Assembly (NCBI GenBank): GCA_017381715.1 | Contig: JAFOBR010000094.1 | Coordinates: forward strand, 1-59,226 | Source: Clostridia bacterium | Lineage (GTDB): Bacteria; Bacillota; Clostridia; Oscillospirales; CAG-382 | Direction: 5' to 3' | DNA: 59,226 nucleotides | Shown here: piece by piece, positions 8,991 through 17,207 of the stretch | Numbering within the stretch: the first letter of the stretch is position 1 | How the letters are laid out: the number at the start of each line of letters is the position of its first letter | The notes under the pieces: model-generated | The model's database searches: none | The model's input: the letters and a program-made list of their open reading frames with translations, nothing else | What the model was told of the DNA's origin: nothing | Translations under genes and position numbers: made by a program

Positions 8991-9850
8991 TATTTTATTA
9001 TCCTTATTTCGGGAGTAAGCTCAACACCCGTTTTTTCGTAAACTGTTTTTTGAATGAAGACTATAAGGTCTTCAACATCCTTTGCTGTTGCGGTACCGGT
9101 GTTAACGATAAAGCCTGCGTGCTTTTCGGAAACCTGCGCACCTCCTATGGAATATCCCTTCAAGCCGCACTGTTCTATGAGTGCGCCTGCAAAATGCCCC
9201 TCGGGTCGCTTGAAAGCACTGCCGCAGGAGGGCATATCCAAAGGCTGTTTATCGCTTCTTTTGGACATATTCAATTCGTTAAGACGCTTTATCTCGTCCT
9301 TATCGCCTCTGGCAAGATCAAATGTGGCTTCAAGTACAAACATATTTTTGTTCATGAAAACGCTGTGTCTGTAACCAAGCTCCAATTCTTCTGCAGGAAG
9401 CACGGAAAGTTCACCGTTAAGATCCAGAACCTTAACCGTTGTCAGACAATCCTTGATCTCACCGCCGTATGCGCCTGCGTTCATAAACACGCCGCCGCCA
9501 ACGGTACCGGGGATTCCGTATGCGAACTCAAGACCGGAAAGGGATTCTTCTGCCGCTGCTTTGGAAACAGCAGTGAGCTTTTCTCCGCACAAAGCGGTAA
9601 GTCTTGTTCCGTCTATATTGATTCCTTTAAGCTTGTATGTGAAAATTACTGTTCCGTCATAACCCTCATCGGGGAAGACAATATTGGAGCAGTTGCCCAC
9701 AATAATAAATCTACTGTTTTCTACACTGCATTCCCAAACCGCTTTGCACATATCTTCAACCGTATCGGGAAAGCAGGCGCGCTTTGCAACGCCGCCCACA
9801 CGCATGGTGGAATGGTCTTTCAGTAGTAAATTCTCTACAATGTTCTGCAT
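8990..9850 (-). CDS. murB: UDP-N-acetylenolpyruvoylglucosamine reductase
   Basis: MurB makes UDP-N-acetylmuramic acid in the second cytoplasmic step of peptidoglycan synthesis, using FAD and NADPH. The 286-residue product shows the FAD-binding start KDHSTMRVGG, a glycine-rich GIPGTVGGGVFMNAGAYGGE stretch, and the C-terminal type I/IIb signature with a catalytic Ser in CGSAFKRPEG. I place the start at ATG 9850, which follows GGAGG by six bases; an in-frame ATG at 9877 would put that site inside the gene. It heads the murB-whiA-dnaE-PBP run behind the promoter at 9882-9910. Confidence 0.95.
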   Translation of the reverse strand: MQNIVENLLLKDHSTMRVGGVAKRACFPDTVEDMCKAVWECSVENSRFIIVGNCSNIVFPDEGYDGTVIFTYKLKGINIDGTRLTALCGEKLTAVSKAAAEESLSGLEFAYGIPGTVGGGVFMNAGAYGGEIKDCLTTVKVLDLNGELSVLPAEELELGYRHSVFMNKNMFVLEATFDLARGDKDEIKRLNELNMSKRSDKQPLDMPSCGSAFKRPEGHFAGALIEQCGLKGYSIGGAQVSEKHAGFIVNTGTATAKDVEDLIVFIQKTVYEKTGVELTPEIRIIK

Positions 9851-9881
9851 TCGTTTCCTCCGAACATTTAATTCCAAAATG

Positions 9882-9910
9882 ATTATACAATAAAATGGAA
9901 TAAATTACAA
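9882..9910 (-). promoter_or_regulatory. murB operon promoter
   Basis: Minus-strand TTGTAA (9905-9910), 17-nt spacer, TATAAT (9882-9887), about 30 bases upstream of murB. Confidence 0.75.
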
Positions 9911-9940
9911 TAAAAATAAAGAAGTTTTTTTAAAGATACC

Positions 9941-9970
9941 TTGACTGAACGGGGTAAAATATGTTAAAAT
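9941..9970 (+). promoter_or_regulatory. Promoter of the surface-protein pair
   Basis: TTGACT (9941-9946) followed after 18 nt by TAAAAT (9965-9970), or after 17 nt by TTAAAA. It lies about 45 bases upstream of the first surface-protein gene and diverges from the murB promoter. Confidence 0.7.
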
Positions 9971-10016
9971 TTTAGAAACAAACGGTATATTACCGTAATA
10001 TTAAAGGAGAATACTT

Positions 10017-10844
10017 ATGAAAAGAATTATTTCTGTTTTCGCTGTAGCACTTCTTCTCGTTACAGCGTTTGCTTCTTTTGCGGTTTCTGCAGAAGAAAGC
10101 ACCTTCCACGTTACCCATTATAATGATTCTGCCGCAGAAGGCGCTTGCGTTATCTTTACCGAAACCTATACCGGCGGCGGATGGTGGATCCACGTTGCTT
10201 TTGCTCCCGTAGAGGGCAAAGAGAACACTTACGAGATCGTTGAAACAGTTAATGGTACCGGCGACGGTTCTGCGGCTCCTCTTGAAGTTCCCGAAGGCGG
10301 TTTTGTATACGGTCTTAACACCGGTAACAACTGGGGCGATCTTACTCAGGCTGCTATCGACGCAGGTAACTTTGAATCCCAGTGGTGGTATGGAAATTAC
10401 CAGCAGGATCAGGAATACTACACCACCAACTTTGTTAACGAAGCAACCAAGGCTATGATCGCTACCGCAACTACTTGGATGGTAGGCGATATCTTTGTTA
10501 TCAACGGTCTTGATCTTGAAGGCCTTACCGTTCCCACTTCTACTCCTGATACAAAGTGGTATGACGAAGGTTACGTTTGCACCGCTACCTTTGCTGCCGA
10601 AACCGATGATTCTCAGCTTCCCGCAGAATCTGATCCTGAGGCAGAATCCAAGCCCGCAGATGAATCCAAGCCTGCAGATGAATCCAAGCCCGCAGACACC
10701 TCTGCCCCCGCAAACAATTCCGCAGACAATTCCGCAGACGCACCCTCAGAGGGCGGAAACACCACTTTGTGGATCGTTCTCGGAGTTGTAGGCGCAGTAG
10801 TTGTTGTTGCTGTTATAGTTATTGTTTCCAAAAAGAAGAAATAA
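10017..10844 (+). CDS. Exported surface protein with Asp-Glu-Ser-Lys-Pro-Ala repeats and C-terminal anchor
   Basis: No named family recognised. The 275-residue product has a clear signal peptide (residues 1-24, ending FAVSA). It has an aromatic-rich globular domain of about 160 residues, then a low-complexity stalk with tandem D-E-S-K-P-A units, then a membrane helix and a K-K-K-K tail. There is no LPXTG motif, so it should stay membrane-anchored with the domain outside. The next gene has the same architecture and similar short segments (W..V.(F/M)AP.E, and G..(F/V)..(I)(N/T)G.D.E), so the two are probably paralogues from tandem duplication. GGAG precedes the ATG. Confidence 0.8.
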   Translation: MKRIISVFAVALLLVTAFASFAVSAEESTFHVTHYNDSAAEGACVIFTETYTGGGWWIHVAFAPVEGKENTYEIVETVNGTGDGSAAPLEVPEGGFVYGLNTGNNWGDLTQAAIDAGNFESQWWYGNYQQDQEYYTTNFVNEATKAMIATATTWMVGDIFVINGLDLEGLTVPTSTPDTKWYDEGYVCTATFAAETDDSQLPAESDPEAESKPADESKPADESKPADTSAPANNSADNSADAPSEGGNTTLWIVLGVVGAVVVVAVIVIVSKKKK

Positions 10845-10868
10845 ACATCATAAAGGAAAATAACGAAA

Positions 10869-11573
10869 ATGAAAAAAATAATAGTTTTAATTTCTTGTCT
10901 TGTACTGGTATTTTCTCTGGCGGTTCTTCCCGTTTCCGCTGCGGCTGACGGATATGATTTCTTAAGTACCGCTTCTGAATTTTTTGTTAACGGCTCTATC
11001 GTAGGTGAAGGCGTTGTTCTCATTACAAATAACGATTCTCTTGCCAACGCAAACCTTAAATGGGCTATTTCCGTTATGCTTGCCCCTACGGAAACCGAGG
11101 GCGTTTATACTGTTGTTTTTGTTCACACCGGTGATGGAAACACTCCTGCTATAACTCTCGAAGAGGGTCAGGTGCTTCTCGGCGTGCACTCTTCCTCCAG
11201 CGATCCTACACAGATCGGTGAATATCAGAACGTAAACGGCAAGCTGGCTGCAATGGCGCTTGAAATAGGCGAAGTTGTTACCATTACCGGTATTGATATT
11301 GAAGCAGGCACCGTTGCAGATGATGCTTCCATCATCGCAGGCGCAAGTGCTTCTACCGATGAATCTACTCCTGCAGACGAATCTACCCCTGCAGATGAAT
11401 CCGCTCCCGCAAACGAATCTGCACCCGCAGATACTTCTGCTCCCGCAGATGCATCCGATAATTCCGTTGCAGAAGCTCCCGCAGGCGGAAACAACACATG
11501 GATATACATCGCTTGCGGTGTTGCCGCTGTTATCATTGTAGCAGTTGTTGTTGTAATGGTTAAAAAGAAGTAA
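10869..11573 (+). CDS. Exported surface protein, paralogue of the preceding one
   Basis: The 234-residue product has a signal peptide (about 1-25, ending PVSAA), a roughly 135-residue domain, a stalk of D-E-S-(T/A)-P-A repeats, a membrane helix and a K-K-K end. It starts 24 bases after the preceding gene and shares its promoter; a strong terminator follows. The pair is probably an abundant cell-surface layer or decoration protein set, but no function can be assigned from sequence. Tandem repeats in the stalk make length variation between strains likely. Confidence 0.8.
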   Translation: MKKIIVLISCLVLVFSLAVLPVSAAADGYDFLSTASEFFVNGSIVGEGVVLITNNDSLANANLKWAISVMLAPTETEGVYTVVFVHTGDGNTPAITLEEGQVLLGVHSSSSDPTQIGEYQNVNGKLAAMALEIGEVVTITGIDIEAGTVADDASIIAGASASTDESTPADESTPADESAPANESAPADTSAPADASDNSVAEAPAGGNNTWIYIACGVAAVIIVAVVVVMVKKK

Positions 11574-11593
11574 TAAAACACCATAAATGAACA

Positions 11594-11637
11594 AATCACC
11601 CCAAAAGGTTTTACTTTGGGGTGATTATTTTTTTTTT
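11594..11637 (+). terminator. Terminator of the surface-protein pair
   Basis: AATCACCCCAAA (11594-11605) pairs with TTTGGGGTGATT (11615-11626), followed by about ten Ts. The minus-strand sigma-factor operon also ends here, but its T tail on that strand is weaker. Confidence 0.88.
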
Positions 11638-11643
11638 AGAAAT

Positions 11644-12072
11644 TTATTTTCCTGTTCTGTTTGAAATGCGTTCTCTGAAGAAAAGGTGCTCGTGGTCGTA
11701 ACAACCTACGTTTTCGTCGGGCTCATCAAGATAATATATTACCTCTGCGGCAAGATACAATTCGCCGTCTTCTCTCGTTTCAAGATAAAAATGGGGAAAA
11801 TCACTGTATTTTGCGGCGTCTTGCAGTATTTTCTGCTCTGCCGCTTCAACCAGACTATCGCAAATATAATTAACAAAATTATCCTCAGAATCGTCTAATT
11901 TAAGCGTTTTTTGACTTTCCGGCAGGGTAAGGGTATACTCGCCGTTTTCCTCGGTAATATATTTCGAAATCCCCGTCTGCACGTATTCGCTTTCGGATGG
12001 AATTCCCGACGCCACGCATCCTGCCAGGAATATCAAAACAGCTGTAAGAAAAACAACAGATTTTCGCTTCAT
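11644..12072 (-). CDS. Small lipoprotein of unknown function
   Basis: The 142-residue product starts with a lipoprotein signal (MKRKSVV... with lipobox FLAGC, Cys about residue 19). I do not recognise the remaining acidic 120 residues. It is the last gene of the minus-strand operon that begins with the ECF sigma factor at 15953. It follows the upstream lipoprotein gene by 15 bases, so it is probably part of the same envelope response. Confidence 0.75.
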   Translation of the reverse strand: MKRKSVVFLTAVLIFLAGCVASGIPSESEYVQTGISKYITEENGEYTLTLPESQKTLKLDDSEDNFVNYICDSLVEAAEQKILQDAAKYSDFPHFYLETREDGELYLAAEVIYYLDEPDENVGCYDHEHLFFRERISNRTGK

Positions 12073-12087
12073 ATTCCCACCGCCTTT

Positions 12088-12945
12088 TTATGGATTTATT
12101 TCAATTCTTGCCATTGTATAGTCTACTTGTATATATATCCAATAGCAAAAATCCGACCAACCGATGAATGAAAGCTCCACCGTAACGGGAACGTCCTTTT
12201 TCAGCTGTACGGTTTTGAAGTCGCCCAATCCCAGGTTGTCTTCGCTTTGCCGACAATCAAGATCAATCTGTACTTCCTGATCTATATCCGAAATCAGCTC
12301 TACTGTGATTCTGTTTTCCGCACCGTCGTGAAAATCGTGTTCACTTGAAATATCTATATCTTTAATGCTCAACTTAACCGATGACGGAGATTCGAAAATA
12401 TGTTTGTACTCAAACGAATCGTCGCTTTTGTTGTATGTACCGATATAATAATTGAAAGGTACATAGTACCAAGCGTTGTTGACGTCGGTTATAAACTCTT
12501 CGGTTATTTCCAGAGCTTTTCCTTTACCAAAGTGGGTATCCACCAGGCAAAGCAGAGATCGATCGTGGGATAACCGATAAATTTTATTTCCCCATTCTAT
12601 CCACATAGTTCCGCGCTCAACGGGATATTCGCCTCCGCCAAGCTCAAGCACATCATCGGATATTTTTTCGGTGGTTTTACCGGTTTCTTTCGCGTTTTTC
12701 AAGTAATCAATAATGTTATACAGCGTGTCGCAATCTTCAATGGTTTTATAAGATATTCCCCAACCGTCCCAAGTGTATTGAAGAATACGGATTTTTTCCT
12801 CATCGACCGACACGGAAATTTCTTCGGAATTTTCGACGGATTCGCCATCAACAGATTCATCGATACCGCCTGGAGACGTTATACAACCGGTTAAAGATGC
12901 AAGTACTGTAACGAGCATCAGCATTATTGCGAGTAATCGCTTCAT
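12088..12945 (-). CDS. Lipoprotein of unknown function
   Basis: The 285-residue product has a lipoprotein signal (lipobox LTGC, Cys about residue 20) and a Ser/Glu-rich linker of about 30 residues. Next comes a mixed domain of about 110 residues (about 50-160), then a beta-rich C-terminal part (about 170-285). I do not recognise a family. ATG 12945 is chosen because GGAGTG lies six bases upstream; a GTG at 12951 overlaps that site. It is the fourth gene of the sigma/anti-sigma/serpin operon, 15 nt after the serpin gene. Confidence 0.75.
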   Translation of the reverse strand: MKRLLAIMLMLVTVLASLTGCITSPGGIDESVDGESVENSEEISVSVDEEKIRILQYTWDGWGISYKTIEDCDTLYNIIDYLKNAKETGKTTEKISDDVLELGGGEYPVERGTMWIEWGNKIYRLSHDRSLLCLVDTHFGKGKALEITEEFITDVNNAWYYVPFNYYIGTYNKSDDSFEYKHIFESPSSVKLSIKDIDISSEHDFHDGAENRITVELISDIDQEVQIDLDCRQSEDNLGLGDFKTVQLKKDVPVTVELSFIGWSDFCYWIYIQVDYTMARIEINP

Positions 12946-12960
12946 ACGCACACTCCTTGC

Positions 12961-14643
12961 TTAATTTAAGTTTACCTTGATGTTATCATCGTAATCTATT
13001 CCGCAATCCCTGTTAAGCTCGATAATGATGTGCCATTCAGCCATATCATCGGTACATACTTCGGGGATATTAACTTCTATATCGATTTCCACGTTGCTGC
13101 CGCTTGTTTTTACGGATTTCACCTCGTGGTGTATTGAGCCGCTTCCTTCTTCAAGCAATACGAGTATAAGGAGCTTTTTGTTAAAGAACTCATCGTCATA
13201 TTTTTCGCAGGCTTCCTTAAATGTGGGAGGATTACCCAATCCGCCGCCGTCCAAAAGAAAATAATCTTTATATTCCTCATAATGAGCGTTCAGATCTTCA
13301 ACGGAGCGTATTACCTTCACAATTGGATATTCGAACTCACTGTGATACCCGTCGGCACGGATGTATTGCGCCTCAAAGGTATGCTCCGTTATTTCTGTTT
13401 CGGGGACTTCGTCAATGCTCATAAGCGTTCCCATAAAGAAGGGGATATTGGTTTCGCAGTCGATAAGCATATACACAAAGGGGCGGTCGAGAATAATAGT
13501 TTTGTCTATATGAGGTGCACTTTCATCTTCCATTTCAACCGCCGTTACTGCGCCTGCTTTCGTACCTTCTTCCGCTACGGAAATAAACGTTTTGTGCAAA
13601 ACACGGCTTATAAAAATATTTTTCCCTTTTTCGGTGCTTATTCCCGAAAAATCGGCAACATCAGGGTCAAAAGCATCGGTCATACCCATTGCTTTAAGAA
13701 TATCCGACATTTCCACATCAAATTCCGTTTCAAACTTGGGAAGTCCCGCGTAAACGGAAAGATTTTGGGGAGAAGACAATGTATTGTTAAGGGTATCTCC
13801 CTCCAGCGTTTTCAAGTAATCCGCCACACGCATGCCTTCCTTGGGAAGCAGTACCGCAAAGGCATATTTGCCGTCCTTGTAGTACTTTATAAATCCTTCT
13901 GCGTTTTCATCGGAAATATATTTGCCTTCCATGCTGCGCATCATTTCTATGGTTTGCACAGTTCCGTCCTCTTTGGTAAAGGTACCCTCCCCAACGCTGT
14001 ATTCGCTGTATTTTTCCGCCCATTCTGCTTCAAAAGCAAGAGCGTTTATAAGGTACATTATTACATCTTCGGGTATTTCCTTAAGTATTTCGGGTATCAT
14101 TTCTTCCGTTTTTTCGTTTACCCAATCGTTTATCTCTTTTACGGTGCTGTCATCAAAGGGCTTTTGGTAAACGCCTGCGCCGTAGTAAGATTCGTTTATC
14201 TGCAAAAATTCATCGTTTACGGGGAAACCGTCCTTAAACCATATTGAATTTGCCAAATTAAGCTTGTATTTTTCCCCTTGGGGCAGGGAAGCGGAATAAG
14301 TCTTTATAAAATCATTCAGCTCGTTTACAGGCATTCCCAGCACGTTTTCCATTTGTATAAGGGTGTCGTTTTCGGCACCGTTTGCCGTCATAGAAAGCGC
14401 TATTAAAACGGATAAGGGAGATATAAGTGTGTTTTCTCCGTCTTTACCGCTTGCTTTAAACAGGTTCACCGCAAAATCGGTCACGGCAACACTGTCGGGA
14501 GAGGAAACGGGCAGTTTTTCTGCGGGAGCCTTGCTCTCGGCATCGGGTACGGATACTGCGTTTTCGGGAACGTCATTACATCCGCAAATAAGCATACATA
14601 CAACAATAATAATTGCAAACAACCGTAAAAAACACTTTTTCAT
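12961..14643 (-). CDS. Lipoprotein serpin with C-terminal PrcB-like domain
   Basis: Serpins are suicide inhibitors of serine or cysteine proteases. This 560-residue protein is lipid-anchored (lipobox ICGC, Cys about 22). A full serpin fold follows (about 45-410), starting NLFKASGKDGENTLISPLSV and closing with RPFVYMLIDCETNIPFFMGT. The hinge EEGTKAGAVTAVEM has Thr at P14 and small residues at P12-P9, as in inhibitory serpins. Counting from the hinge, P1-P1' would be Glu-Ser. A further 140 residues resemble the PrcB C-terminal domain of clostridial lipoproteins (EEGSGSIHHEV). AAAGGAG precedes the ATG. It sits seven bases after the anti-sigma gene. Confidence 0.88.
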   Translation of the reverse strand: MKKCFLRLFAIIIVVCMLICGCNDVPENAVSVPDAESKAPAEKLPVSSPDSVAVTDFAVNLFKASGKDGENTLISPLSVLIALSMTANGAENDTLIQMENVLGMPVNELNDFIKTYSASLPQGEKYKLNLANSIWFKDGFPVNDEFLQINESYYGAGVYQKPFDDSTVKEINDWVNEKTEEMIPEILKEIPEDVIMYLINALAFEAEWAEKYSEYSVGEGTFTKEDGTVQTIEMMRSMEGKYISDENAEGFIKYYKDGKYAFAVLLPKEGMRVADYLKTLEGDTLNNTLSSPQNLSVYAGLPKFETEFDVEMSDILKAMGMTDAFDPDVADFSGISTEKGKNIFISRVLHKTFISVAEEGTKAGAVTAVEMEDESAPHIDKTIILDRPFVYMLIDCETNIPFFMGTLMSIDEVPETEITEHTFEAQYIRADGYHSEFEYPIVKVIRSVEDLNAHYEEYKDYFLLDGGGLGNPPTFKEACEKYDDEFFNKKLLILVLLEEGSGSIHHEVKSVKTSGSNVEIDIEVNIPEVCTDDMAEWHIIIELNRDCGIDYDDNIKVNLN

Positions 14644-14649
14644 TTTCTT

Positions 14650-15396
14650 TTACTCCTTTACAACAAATATTCGCTCTGCATATACGGTGTATCCGTCATA
14701 TTCATAAAAATATACGTCAACCATGCCGCCTATTTCAGGTTTTTCCCGTTCATTACTTATAACCGTAACATATTCGTTTATACCGTAAATATTGTTTTCG
14801 TTTCTTACATACCCTTTAAACCCGTCCTCGGTTATATGAGTCACCTTTACAACGAGCTTGTGTATTCTCCATTCGGGTTCATCCTTTTCATCAGACGAGG
14901 AGTCCTCTGTCGGAGGAGCTTCTTCTGCCGGCGGATCTTCCTCCAAAGGAGGCATTTCTTCTGCAGGGGCAGATTCTTCATCCGGCACCCATTCATCTGC
15001 AGGGGCCGATTCCTCTGCAGATTCGGAATTTTCATCCTGTTCCGGGTCCTTTTCGGGCGCACTTTCATCTGTGGGGGGAGCCGGATTATAGCTCGGGTCG
15101 CTGTTATCCGGTGCGGGAGGCTGATTTTCGGTTGACTGGCTATTCTCCGGTGCGGGAGGGATATCGCCGTTGTTTTGAGAAGTTTCGAAGTTTTCATCAA
15201 GAGGGGAATTTTCTTTTATGCTTCTCATGTGTCCGATTCCGAACACAGTAGTTGCCACGATGCAAATACACGCCGCTACCGAAACAAACCTGCGGAATAT
15301 CACCGTTTTTTTCTTTTTATGTCTTAATCTGTCCGTTTCCAGTATCATGCTGTCGTCCAAATAATTCAAAGCATCGTGCAGCTTTTCCGCATTCAT
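14650..15396 (-). CDS. Membrane-bound anti-sigma-factor-like protein
   Basis: The 248-residue product has a short cytoplasmic N-terminus (MNAEKLHDALNYLDDSMI) of the sort seen beside clostridial ECF sigma factors, a basic stretch, and one membrane helix (about 33-55). Outside lies a roughly 100-residue Pro/Glu/Ser-rich stalk (repeats of S-A-P-A-(D/E)-E) and a C-terminal beta-rich domain of about 65 residues ending in a YxY-rich strand. The ATG overlaps the sigma stop (ATGA, four bases), which implies coupled translation and points to an anti-sigma partner. Binding to the sigma factor is inferred from position, not shown by a known domain. Confidence 0.75.
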   Translation of the reverse strand: MNAEKLHDALNYLDDSMILETDRLRHKKKKTVIFRRFVSVAACICIVATTVFGIGHMRSIKENSPLDENFETSQNNGDIPPAPENSQSTENQPPAPDNSDPSYNPAPPTDESAPEKDPEQDENSESAEESAPADEWVPDEESAPAEEMPPLEEDPPAEEAPPTEDSSSDEKDEPEWRIHKLVVKVTHITEDGFKGYVRNENNIYGINEYVTVISNEREKPEIGGMVDVYFYEYDGYTVYAERIFVVKE

Positions 15397-15953
15397 ATCT
15401 CAAACCCCTCCTTTTGCAAATATTCTTTAAGCATACATCTGGTTCTGTATAAAATGCTTTTTGCTTTCCCTTCGCTCATTCCGCAGTATCTTGCGGCTTC
15501 TTTTAACGGGTCAAGGAAATAGTATCTGCCGATAAACAGATTTCGCACTTCCTTGGGCTGGTCTGATAAAAATCTGTTTATAGCCTCACCCAAAAGCTTT
15601 GCCTGCACCTGCTCTTCGGTCAAATCTCCTGCAGACAAGATATCGTTAAGCTCATCGTAAGAAACGGCAAATTCACTGCCTTTTCTTTTTTCTCGGTTTC
15701 TTTTTCTGAAGATATCTATGGATATCTGTCTCGTTATCTTTCCCAGATATGCCGAAAGCGCCGTGGGTCTTTGGGGAGGCATACTGTTCCACGCGGCAAG
15801 ATATGTATCGTTCACACTTTCATTACTGTCCTCCTTGTCCGCAAGGATATTGTAGGCTATCTTGGAAAGATATTTACCGTATTTTTCGTCGGTGTGCTTT
15901 ATCGCCTGCTCGTTTCTTTCCCAATAAAGGTCAATAATCTTTTCGTCCCGCAT
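15393..15953 (-). CDS. ECF-type RNA polymerase sigma factor
   Basis: The 186-residue product has region 2 (about 20-95, DTYLAAWNSMPPQRP and ITRQISIDIFRKRNREKR, the -10-binding helix) and region 4 (about 125-182, RYYFLDPLKEAARYCGMSEGKAKSILYRTR, a helix-turn-helix for the -35), with no region 3. It heads a five-gene operon with an anti-sigma-like protein, a serpin and two lipoproteins. GGGGGA precedes the ATG. An ECF-like promoter lies just upstream, so autoregulation is likely. Confidence 0.9.
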   Translation of the reverse strand: MRDEKIIDLYWERNEQAIKHTDEKYGKYLSKIAYNILADKEDSNESVNDTYLAAWNSMPPQRPTALSAYLGKITRQISIDIFRKRNREKRKGSEFAVSYDELNDILSAGDLTEEQVQAKLLGEAINRFLSDQPKEVRNLFIGRYYFLDPLKEAARYCGMSEGKAKSILYRTRCMLKEYLQKEGFEI

Positions 15954-15978
15954 AAAACTTTCCCCCTTTCACTTATAT

Positions 15979-16005
15979 ATACCGTCAAAAAAACGATTTG
16001 GTTTC
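15979..16005 (-). promoter_or_regulatory. Candidate autoregulated ECF promoter
   Basis: On the minus strand GAAACC (16000-16005) is followed after 15 nt by CGGTAT (15979-15984). This resembles the GAAAC/CGT-type promoters used by ECF sigma factors. No sigma-A promoter with normal spacing is seen here, unlike almost every other operon in the window. Confidence 0.5.
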
Positions 16006-16033
16006 AAGAAAATTGAATTTTTTTAAATTATAA

Positions 16034-16070
16034 CACAAAAGACCGATTTTTTAAAGAAATCGGTCTTAAA
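16034..16070 (-). terminator. Terminator of the oxidoreductase gene
   Basis: AAGACCGATTT (16039-16049) pairs with AAATCGGTCTT (16057-16067), and a T run follows on the minus strand. Confidence 0.85.
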
Positions 16071-16079
16071 AATATGTGT

Positions 16080-17123
16080 TTATTCAAAATCTACGGGCAT
16101 ACCTGTCTCGTCAGACTTAGCGCAAGCTTCCATAAGCTTCATTACGCGCATAAGCTGGGGATGGGTAATAAGCTGGCTTTCAATTCCGTCAACCGCTTTT
16201 GCAACATTGCGGTAGAAATCGTGAACGTCGGAAGTGATCTGGGGAATTTCGTGTGTCTTAATGGTGTCATCCTTACGGGGAGCCATAGTCTTGGTAAGAC
16301 CTGCGGCAGTACGTACGGGAACAACGTCCTTTTCGTCCCAGTTTTCAACACAAACGATCTTTCCTTCGCAAGAGAAATCGTTAATAACAGCAGTACCGTT
16401 TTCGCCCTGCATATACCCACGGGGCAGGTTGATAAAGTTGCTTGTACCAACCTCAAGGTAAGCGCGTACGCCGTTTTCAAAATTGAGAGTGAGTCTGAAT
16501 CCGTCATCAACCTCGTAGTTGGTAACGTGGTCAAACTGGCAGTAAACCTTCTTGATCTTGGAAGGAACCATAAGAAGCATCTGGTCAATAATATGTACGC
16601 CCCAGTCAAGCATCATGCCGCCGCCGTACTGCTTCATACCGCGCCAATCGCCGGGGATACCTCTGGAACCGTGAACACGGGATTCTATGTTAAATACTTC
16701 ACCCAAAATGCCGCTTTCGTATACCTGCTTCATAGCCAGAAAATCGCAGTCCCATCTGCGGTTCTGGTGAACGGTAAACAGCTTTCCGGTGCGGTTGCTT
16801 GCGTCAAACATTTCCTGCAGATCTTCACTGCAAAGAGTAACGGGCTTTTCGCTTATAGCGTTTTTGCCGCTTTCAAGCACCTTAATGATAAGCTCCTTGT
16901 GAATGTCATTGGGTGTTGCAACGGTAACGATATCCAATCTATCGTCACCAAGCAATTCCTCAAGGGAAGAGTAGGTGTTTATACCCTGGTTGCGTGCTAT
17001 TACAAGTCTATCGGGATTAATATCCCATACGCCAAGCAAATTGCACACGTCGCTTTTCTTAAGGTAATCGCCGTGCCACCAACCCATACCGCCGTATCCG
17101 ATAATAGCAATGTTCTTTTTCAT
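16080..17123 (-). CDS. Gfo/Idh/MocA-family NAD(P)-dependent oxidoreductase
   Basis: The 347-residue product has an N-terminal Rossmann fold (IAIIGYGGMGWWHGDYL) and a conserved E-K-P motif (AISEKPV, about residue 93). The C-terminal substrate domain contains a DWGVHIIDQM segment with the usual Asp/His catalytic pair. Family members oxidise or reduce sugars and inositols; the substrate cannot be told from sequence. ATG 17123 follows an AAGAGGT site; a TTG two codons upstream is less likely. It is monocistronic, with its own promoter (17174-17201) and terminator. Confidence 0.88.
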   Translation of the reverse strand: MKKNIAIIGYGGMGWWHGDYLKKSDVCNLLGVWDINPDRLVIARNQGINTYSSLEELLGDDRLDIVTVATPNDIHKELIIKVLESGKNAISEKPVTLCSEDLQEMFDASNRTGKLFTVHQNRRWDCDFLAMKQVYESGILGEVFNIESRVHGSRGIPGDWRGMKQYGGGMMLDWGVHIIDQMLLMVPSKIKKVYCQFDHVTNYEVDDGFRLTLNFENGVRAYLEVGTSNFINLPRGYMQGENGTAVINDFSCEGKIVCVENWDEKDVVPVRTAAGLTKTMAPRKDDTIKTHEIPQITSDVHDFYRNVAKAVDGIESQLITHPQLMRVMKLMEACAKSDETGMPVDFE

Positions 17124-17173
17124 TTTCAAATACCTCTTAAACTCAAAGCATAAAGCTATGTAATGTTTAGAGT

Positions 17174-17201
17174 ATTATAAACGAAATGGAATAAAAGTCA
17201 A
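17174..17201 (-). promoter_or_regulatory. Promoter of the oxidoreductase gene
   Basis: Minus-strand TTGACT (17196-17201), 16-nt spacer, TATAAT (17174-17179), lying just after the end of the ParB-like gene. Confidence 0.75.
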
Positions 17202-17207
17202 TAGTTT

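Noticed and set aside
10614..10844. LPXTG cell-wall sorting signal in the surface proteins
   Set aside because: The C-terminal helix and Lys tail are present but no LPxTG-like pentapeptide precedes them in either protein.
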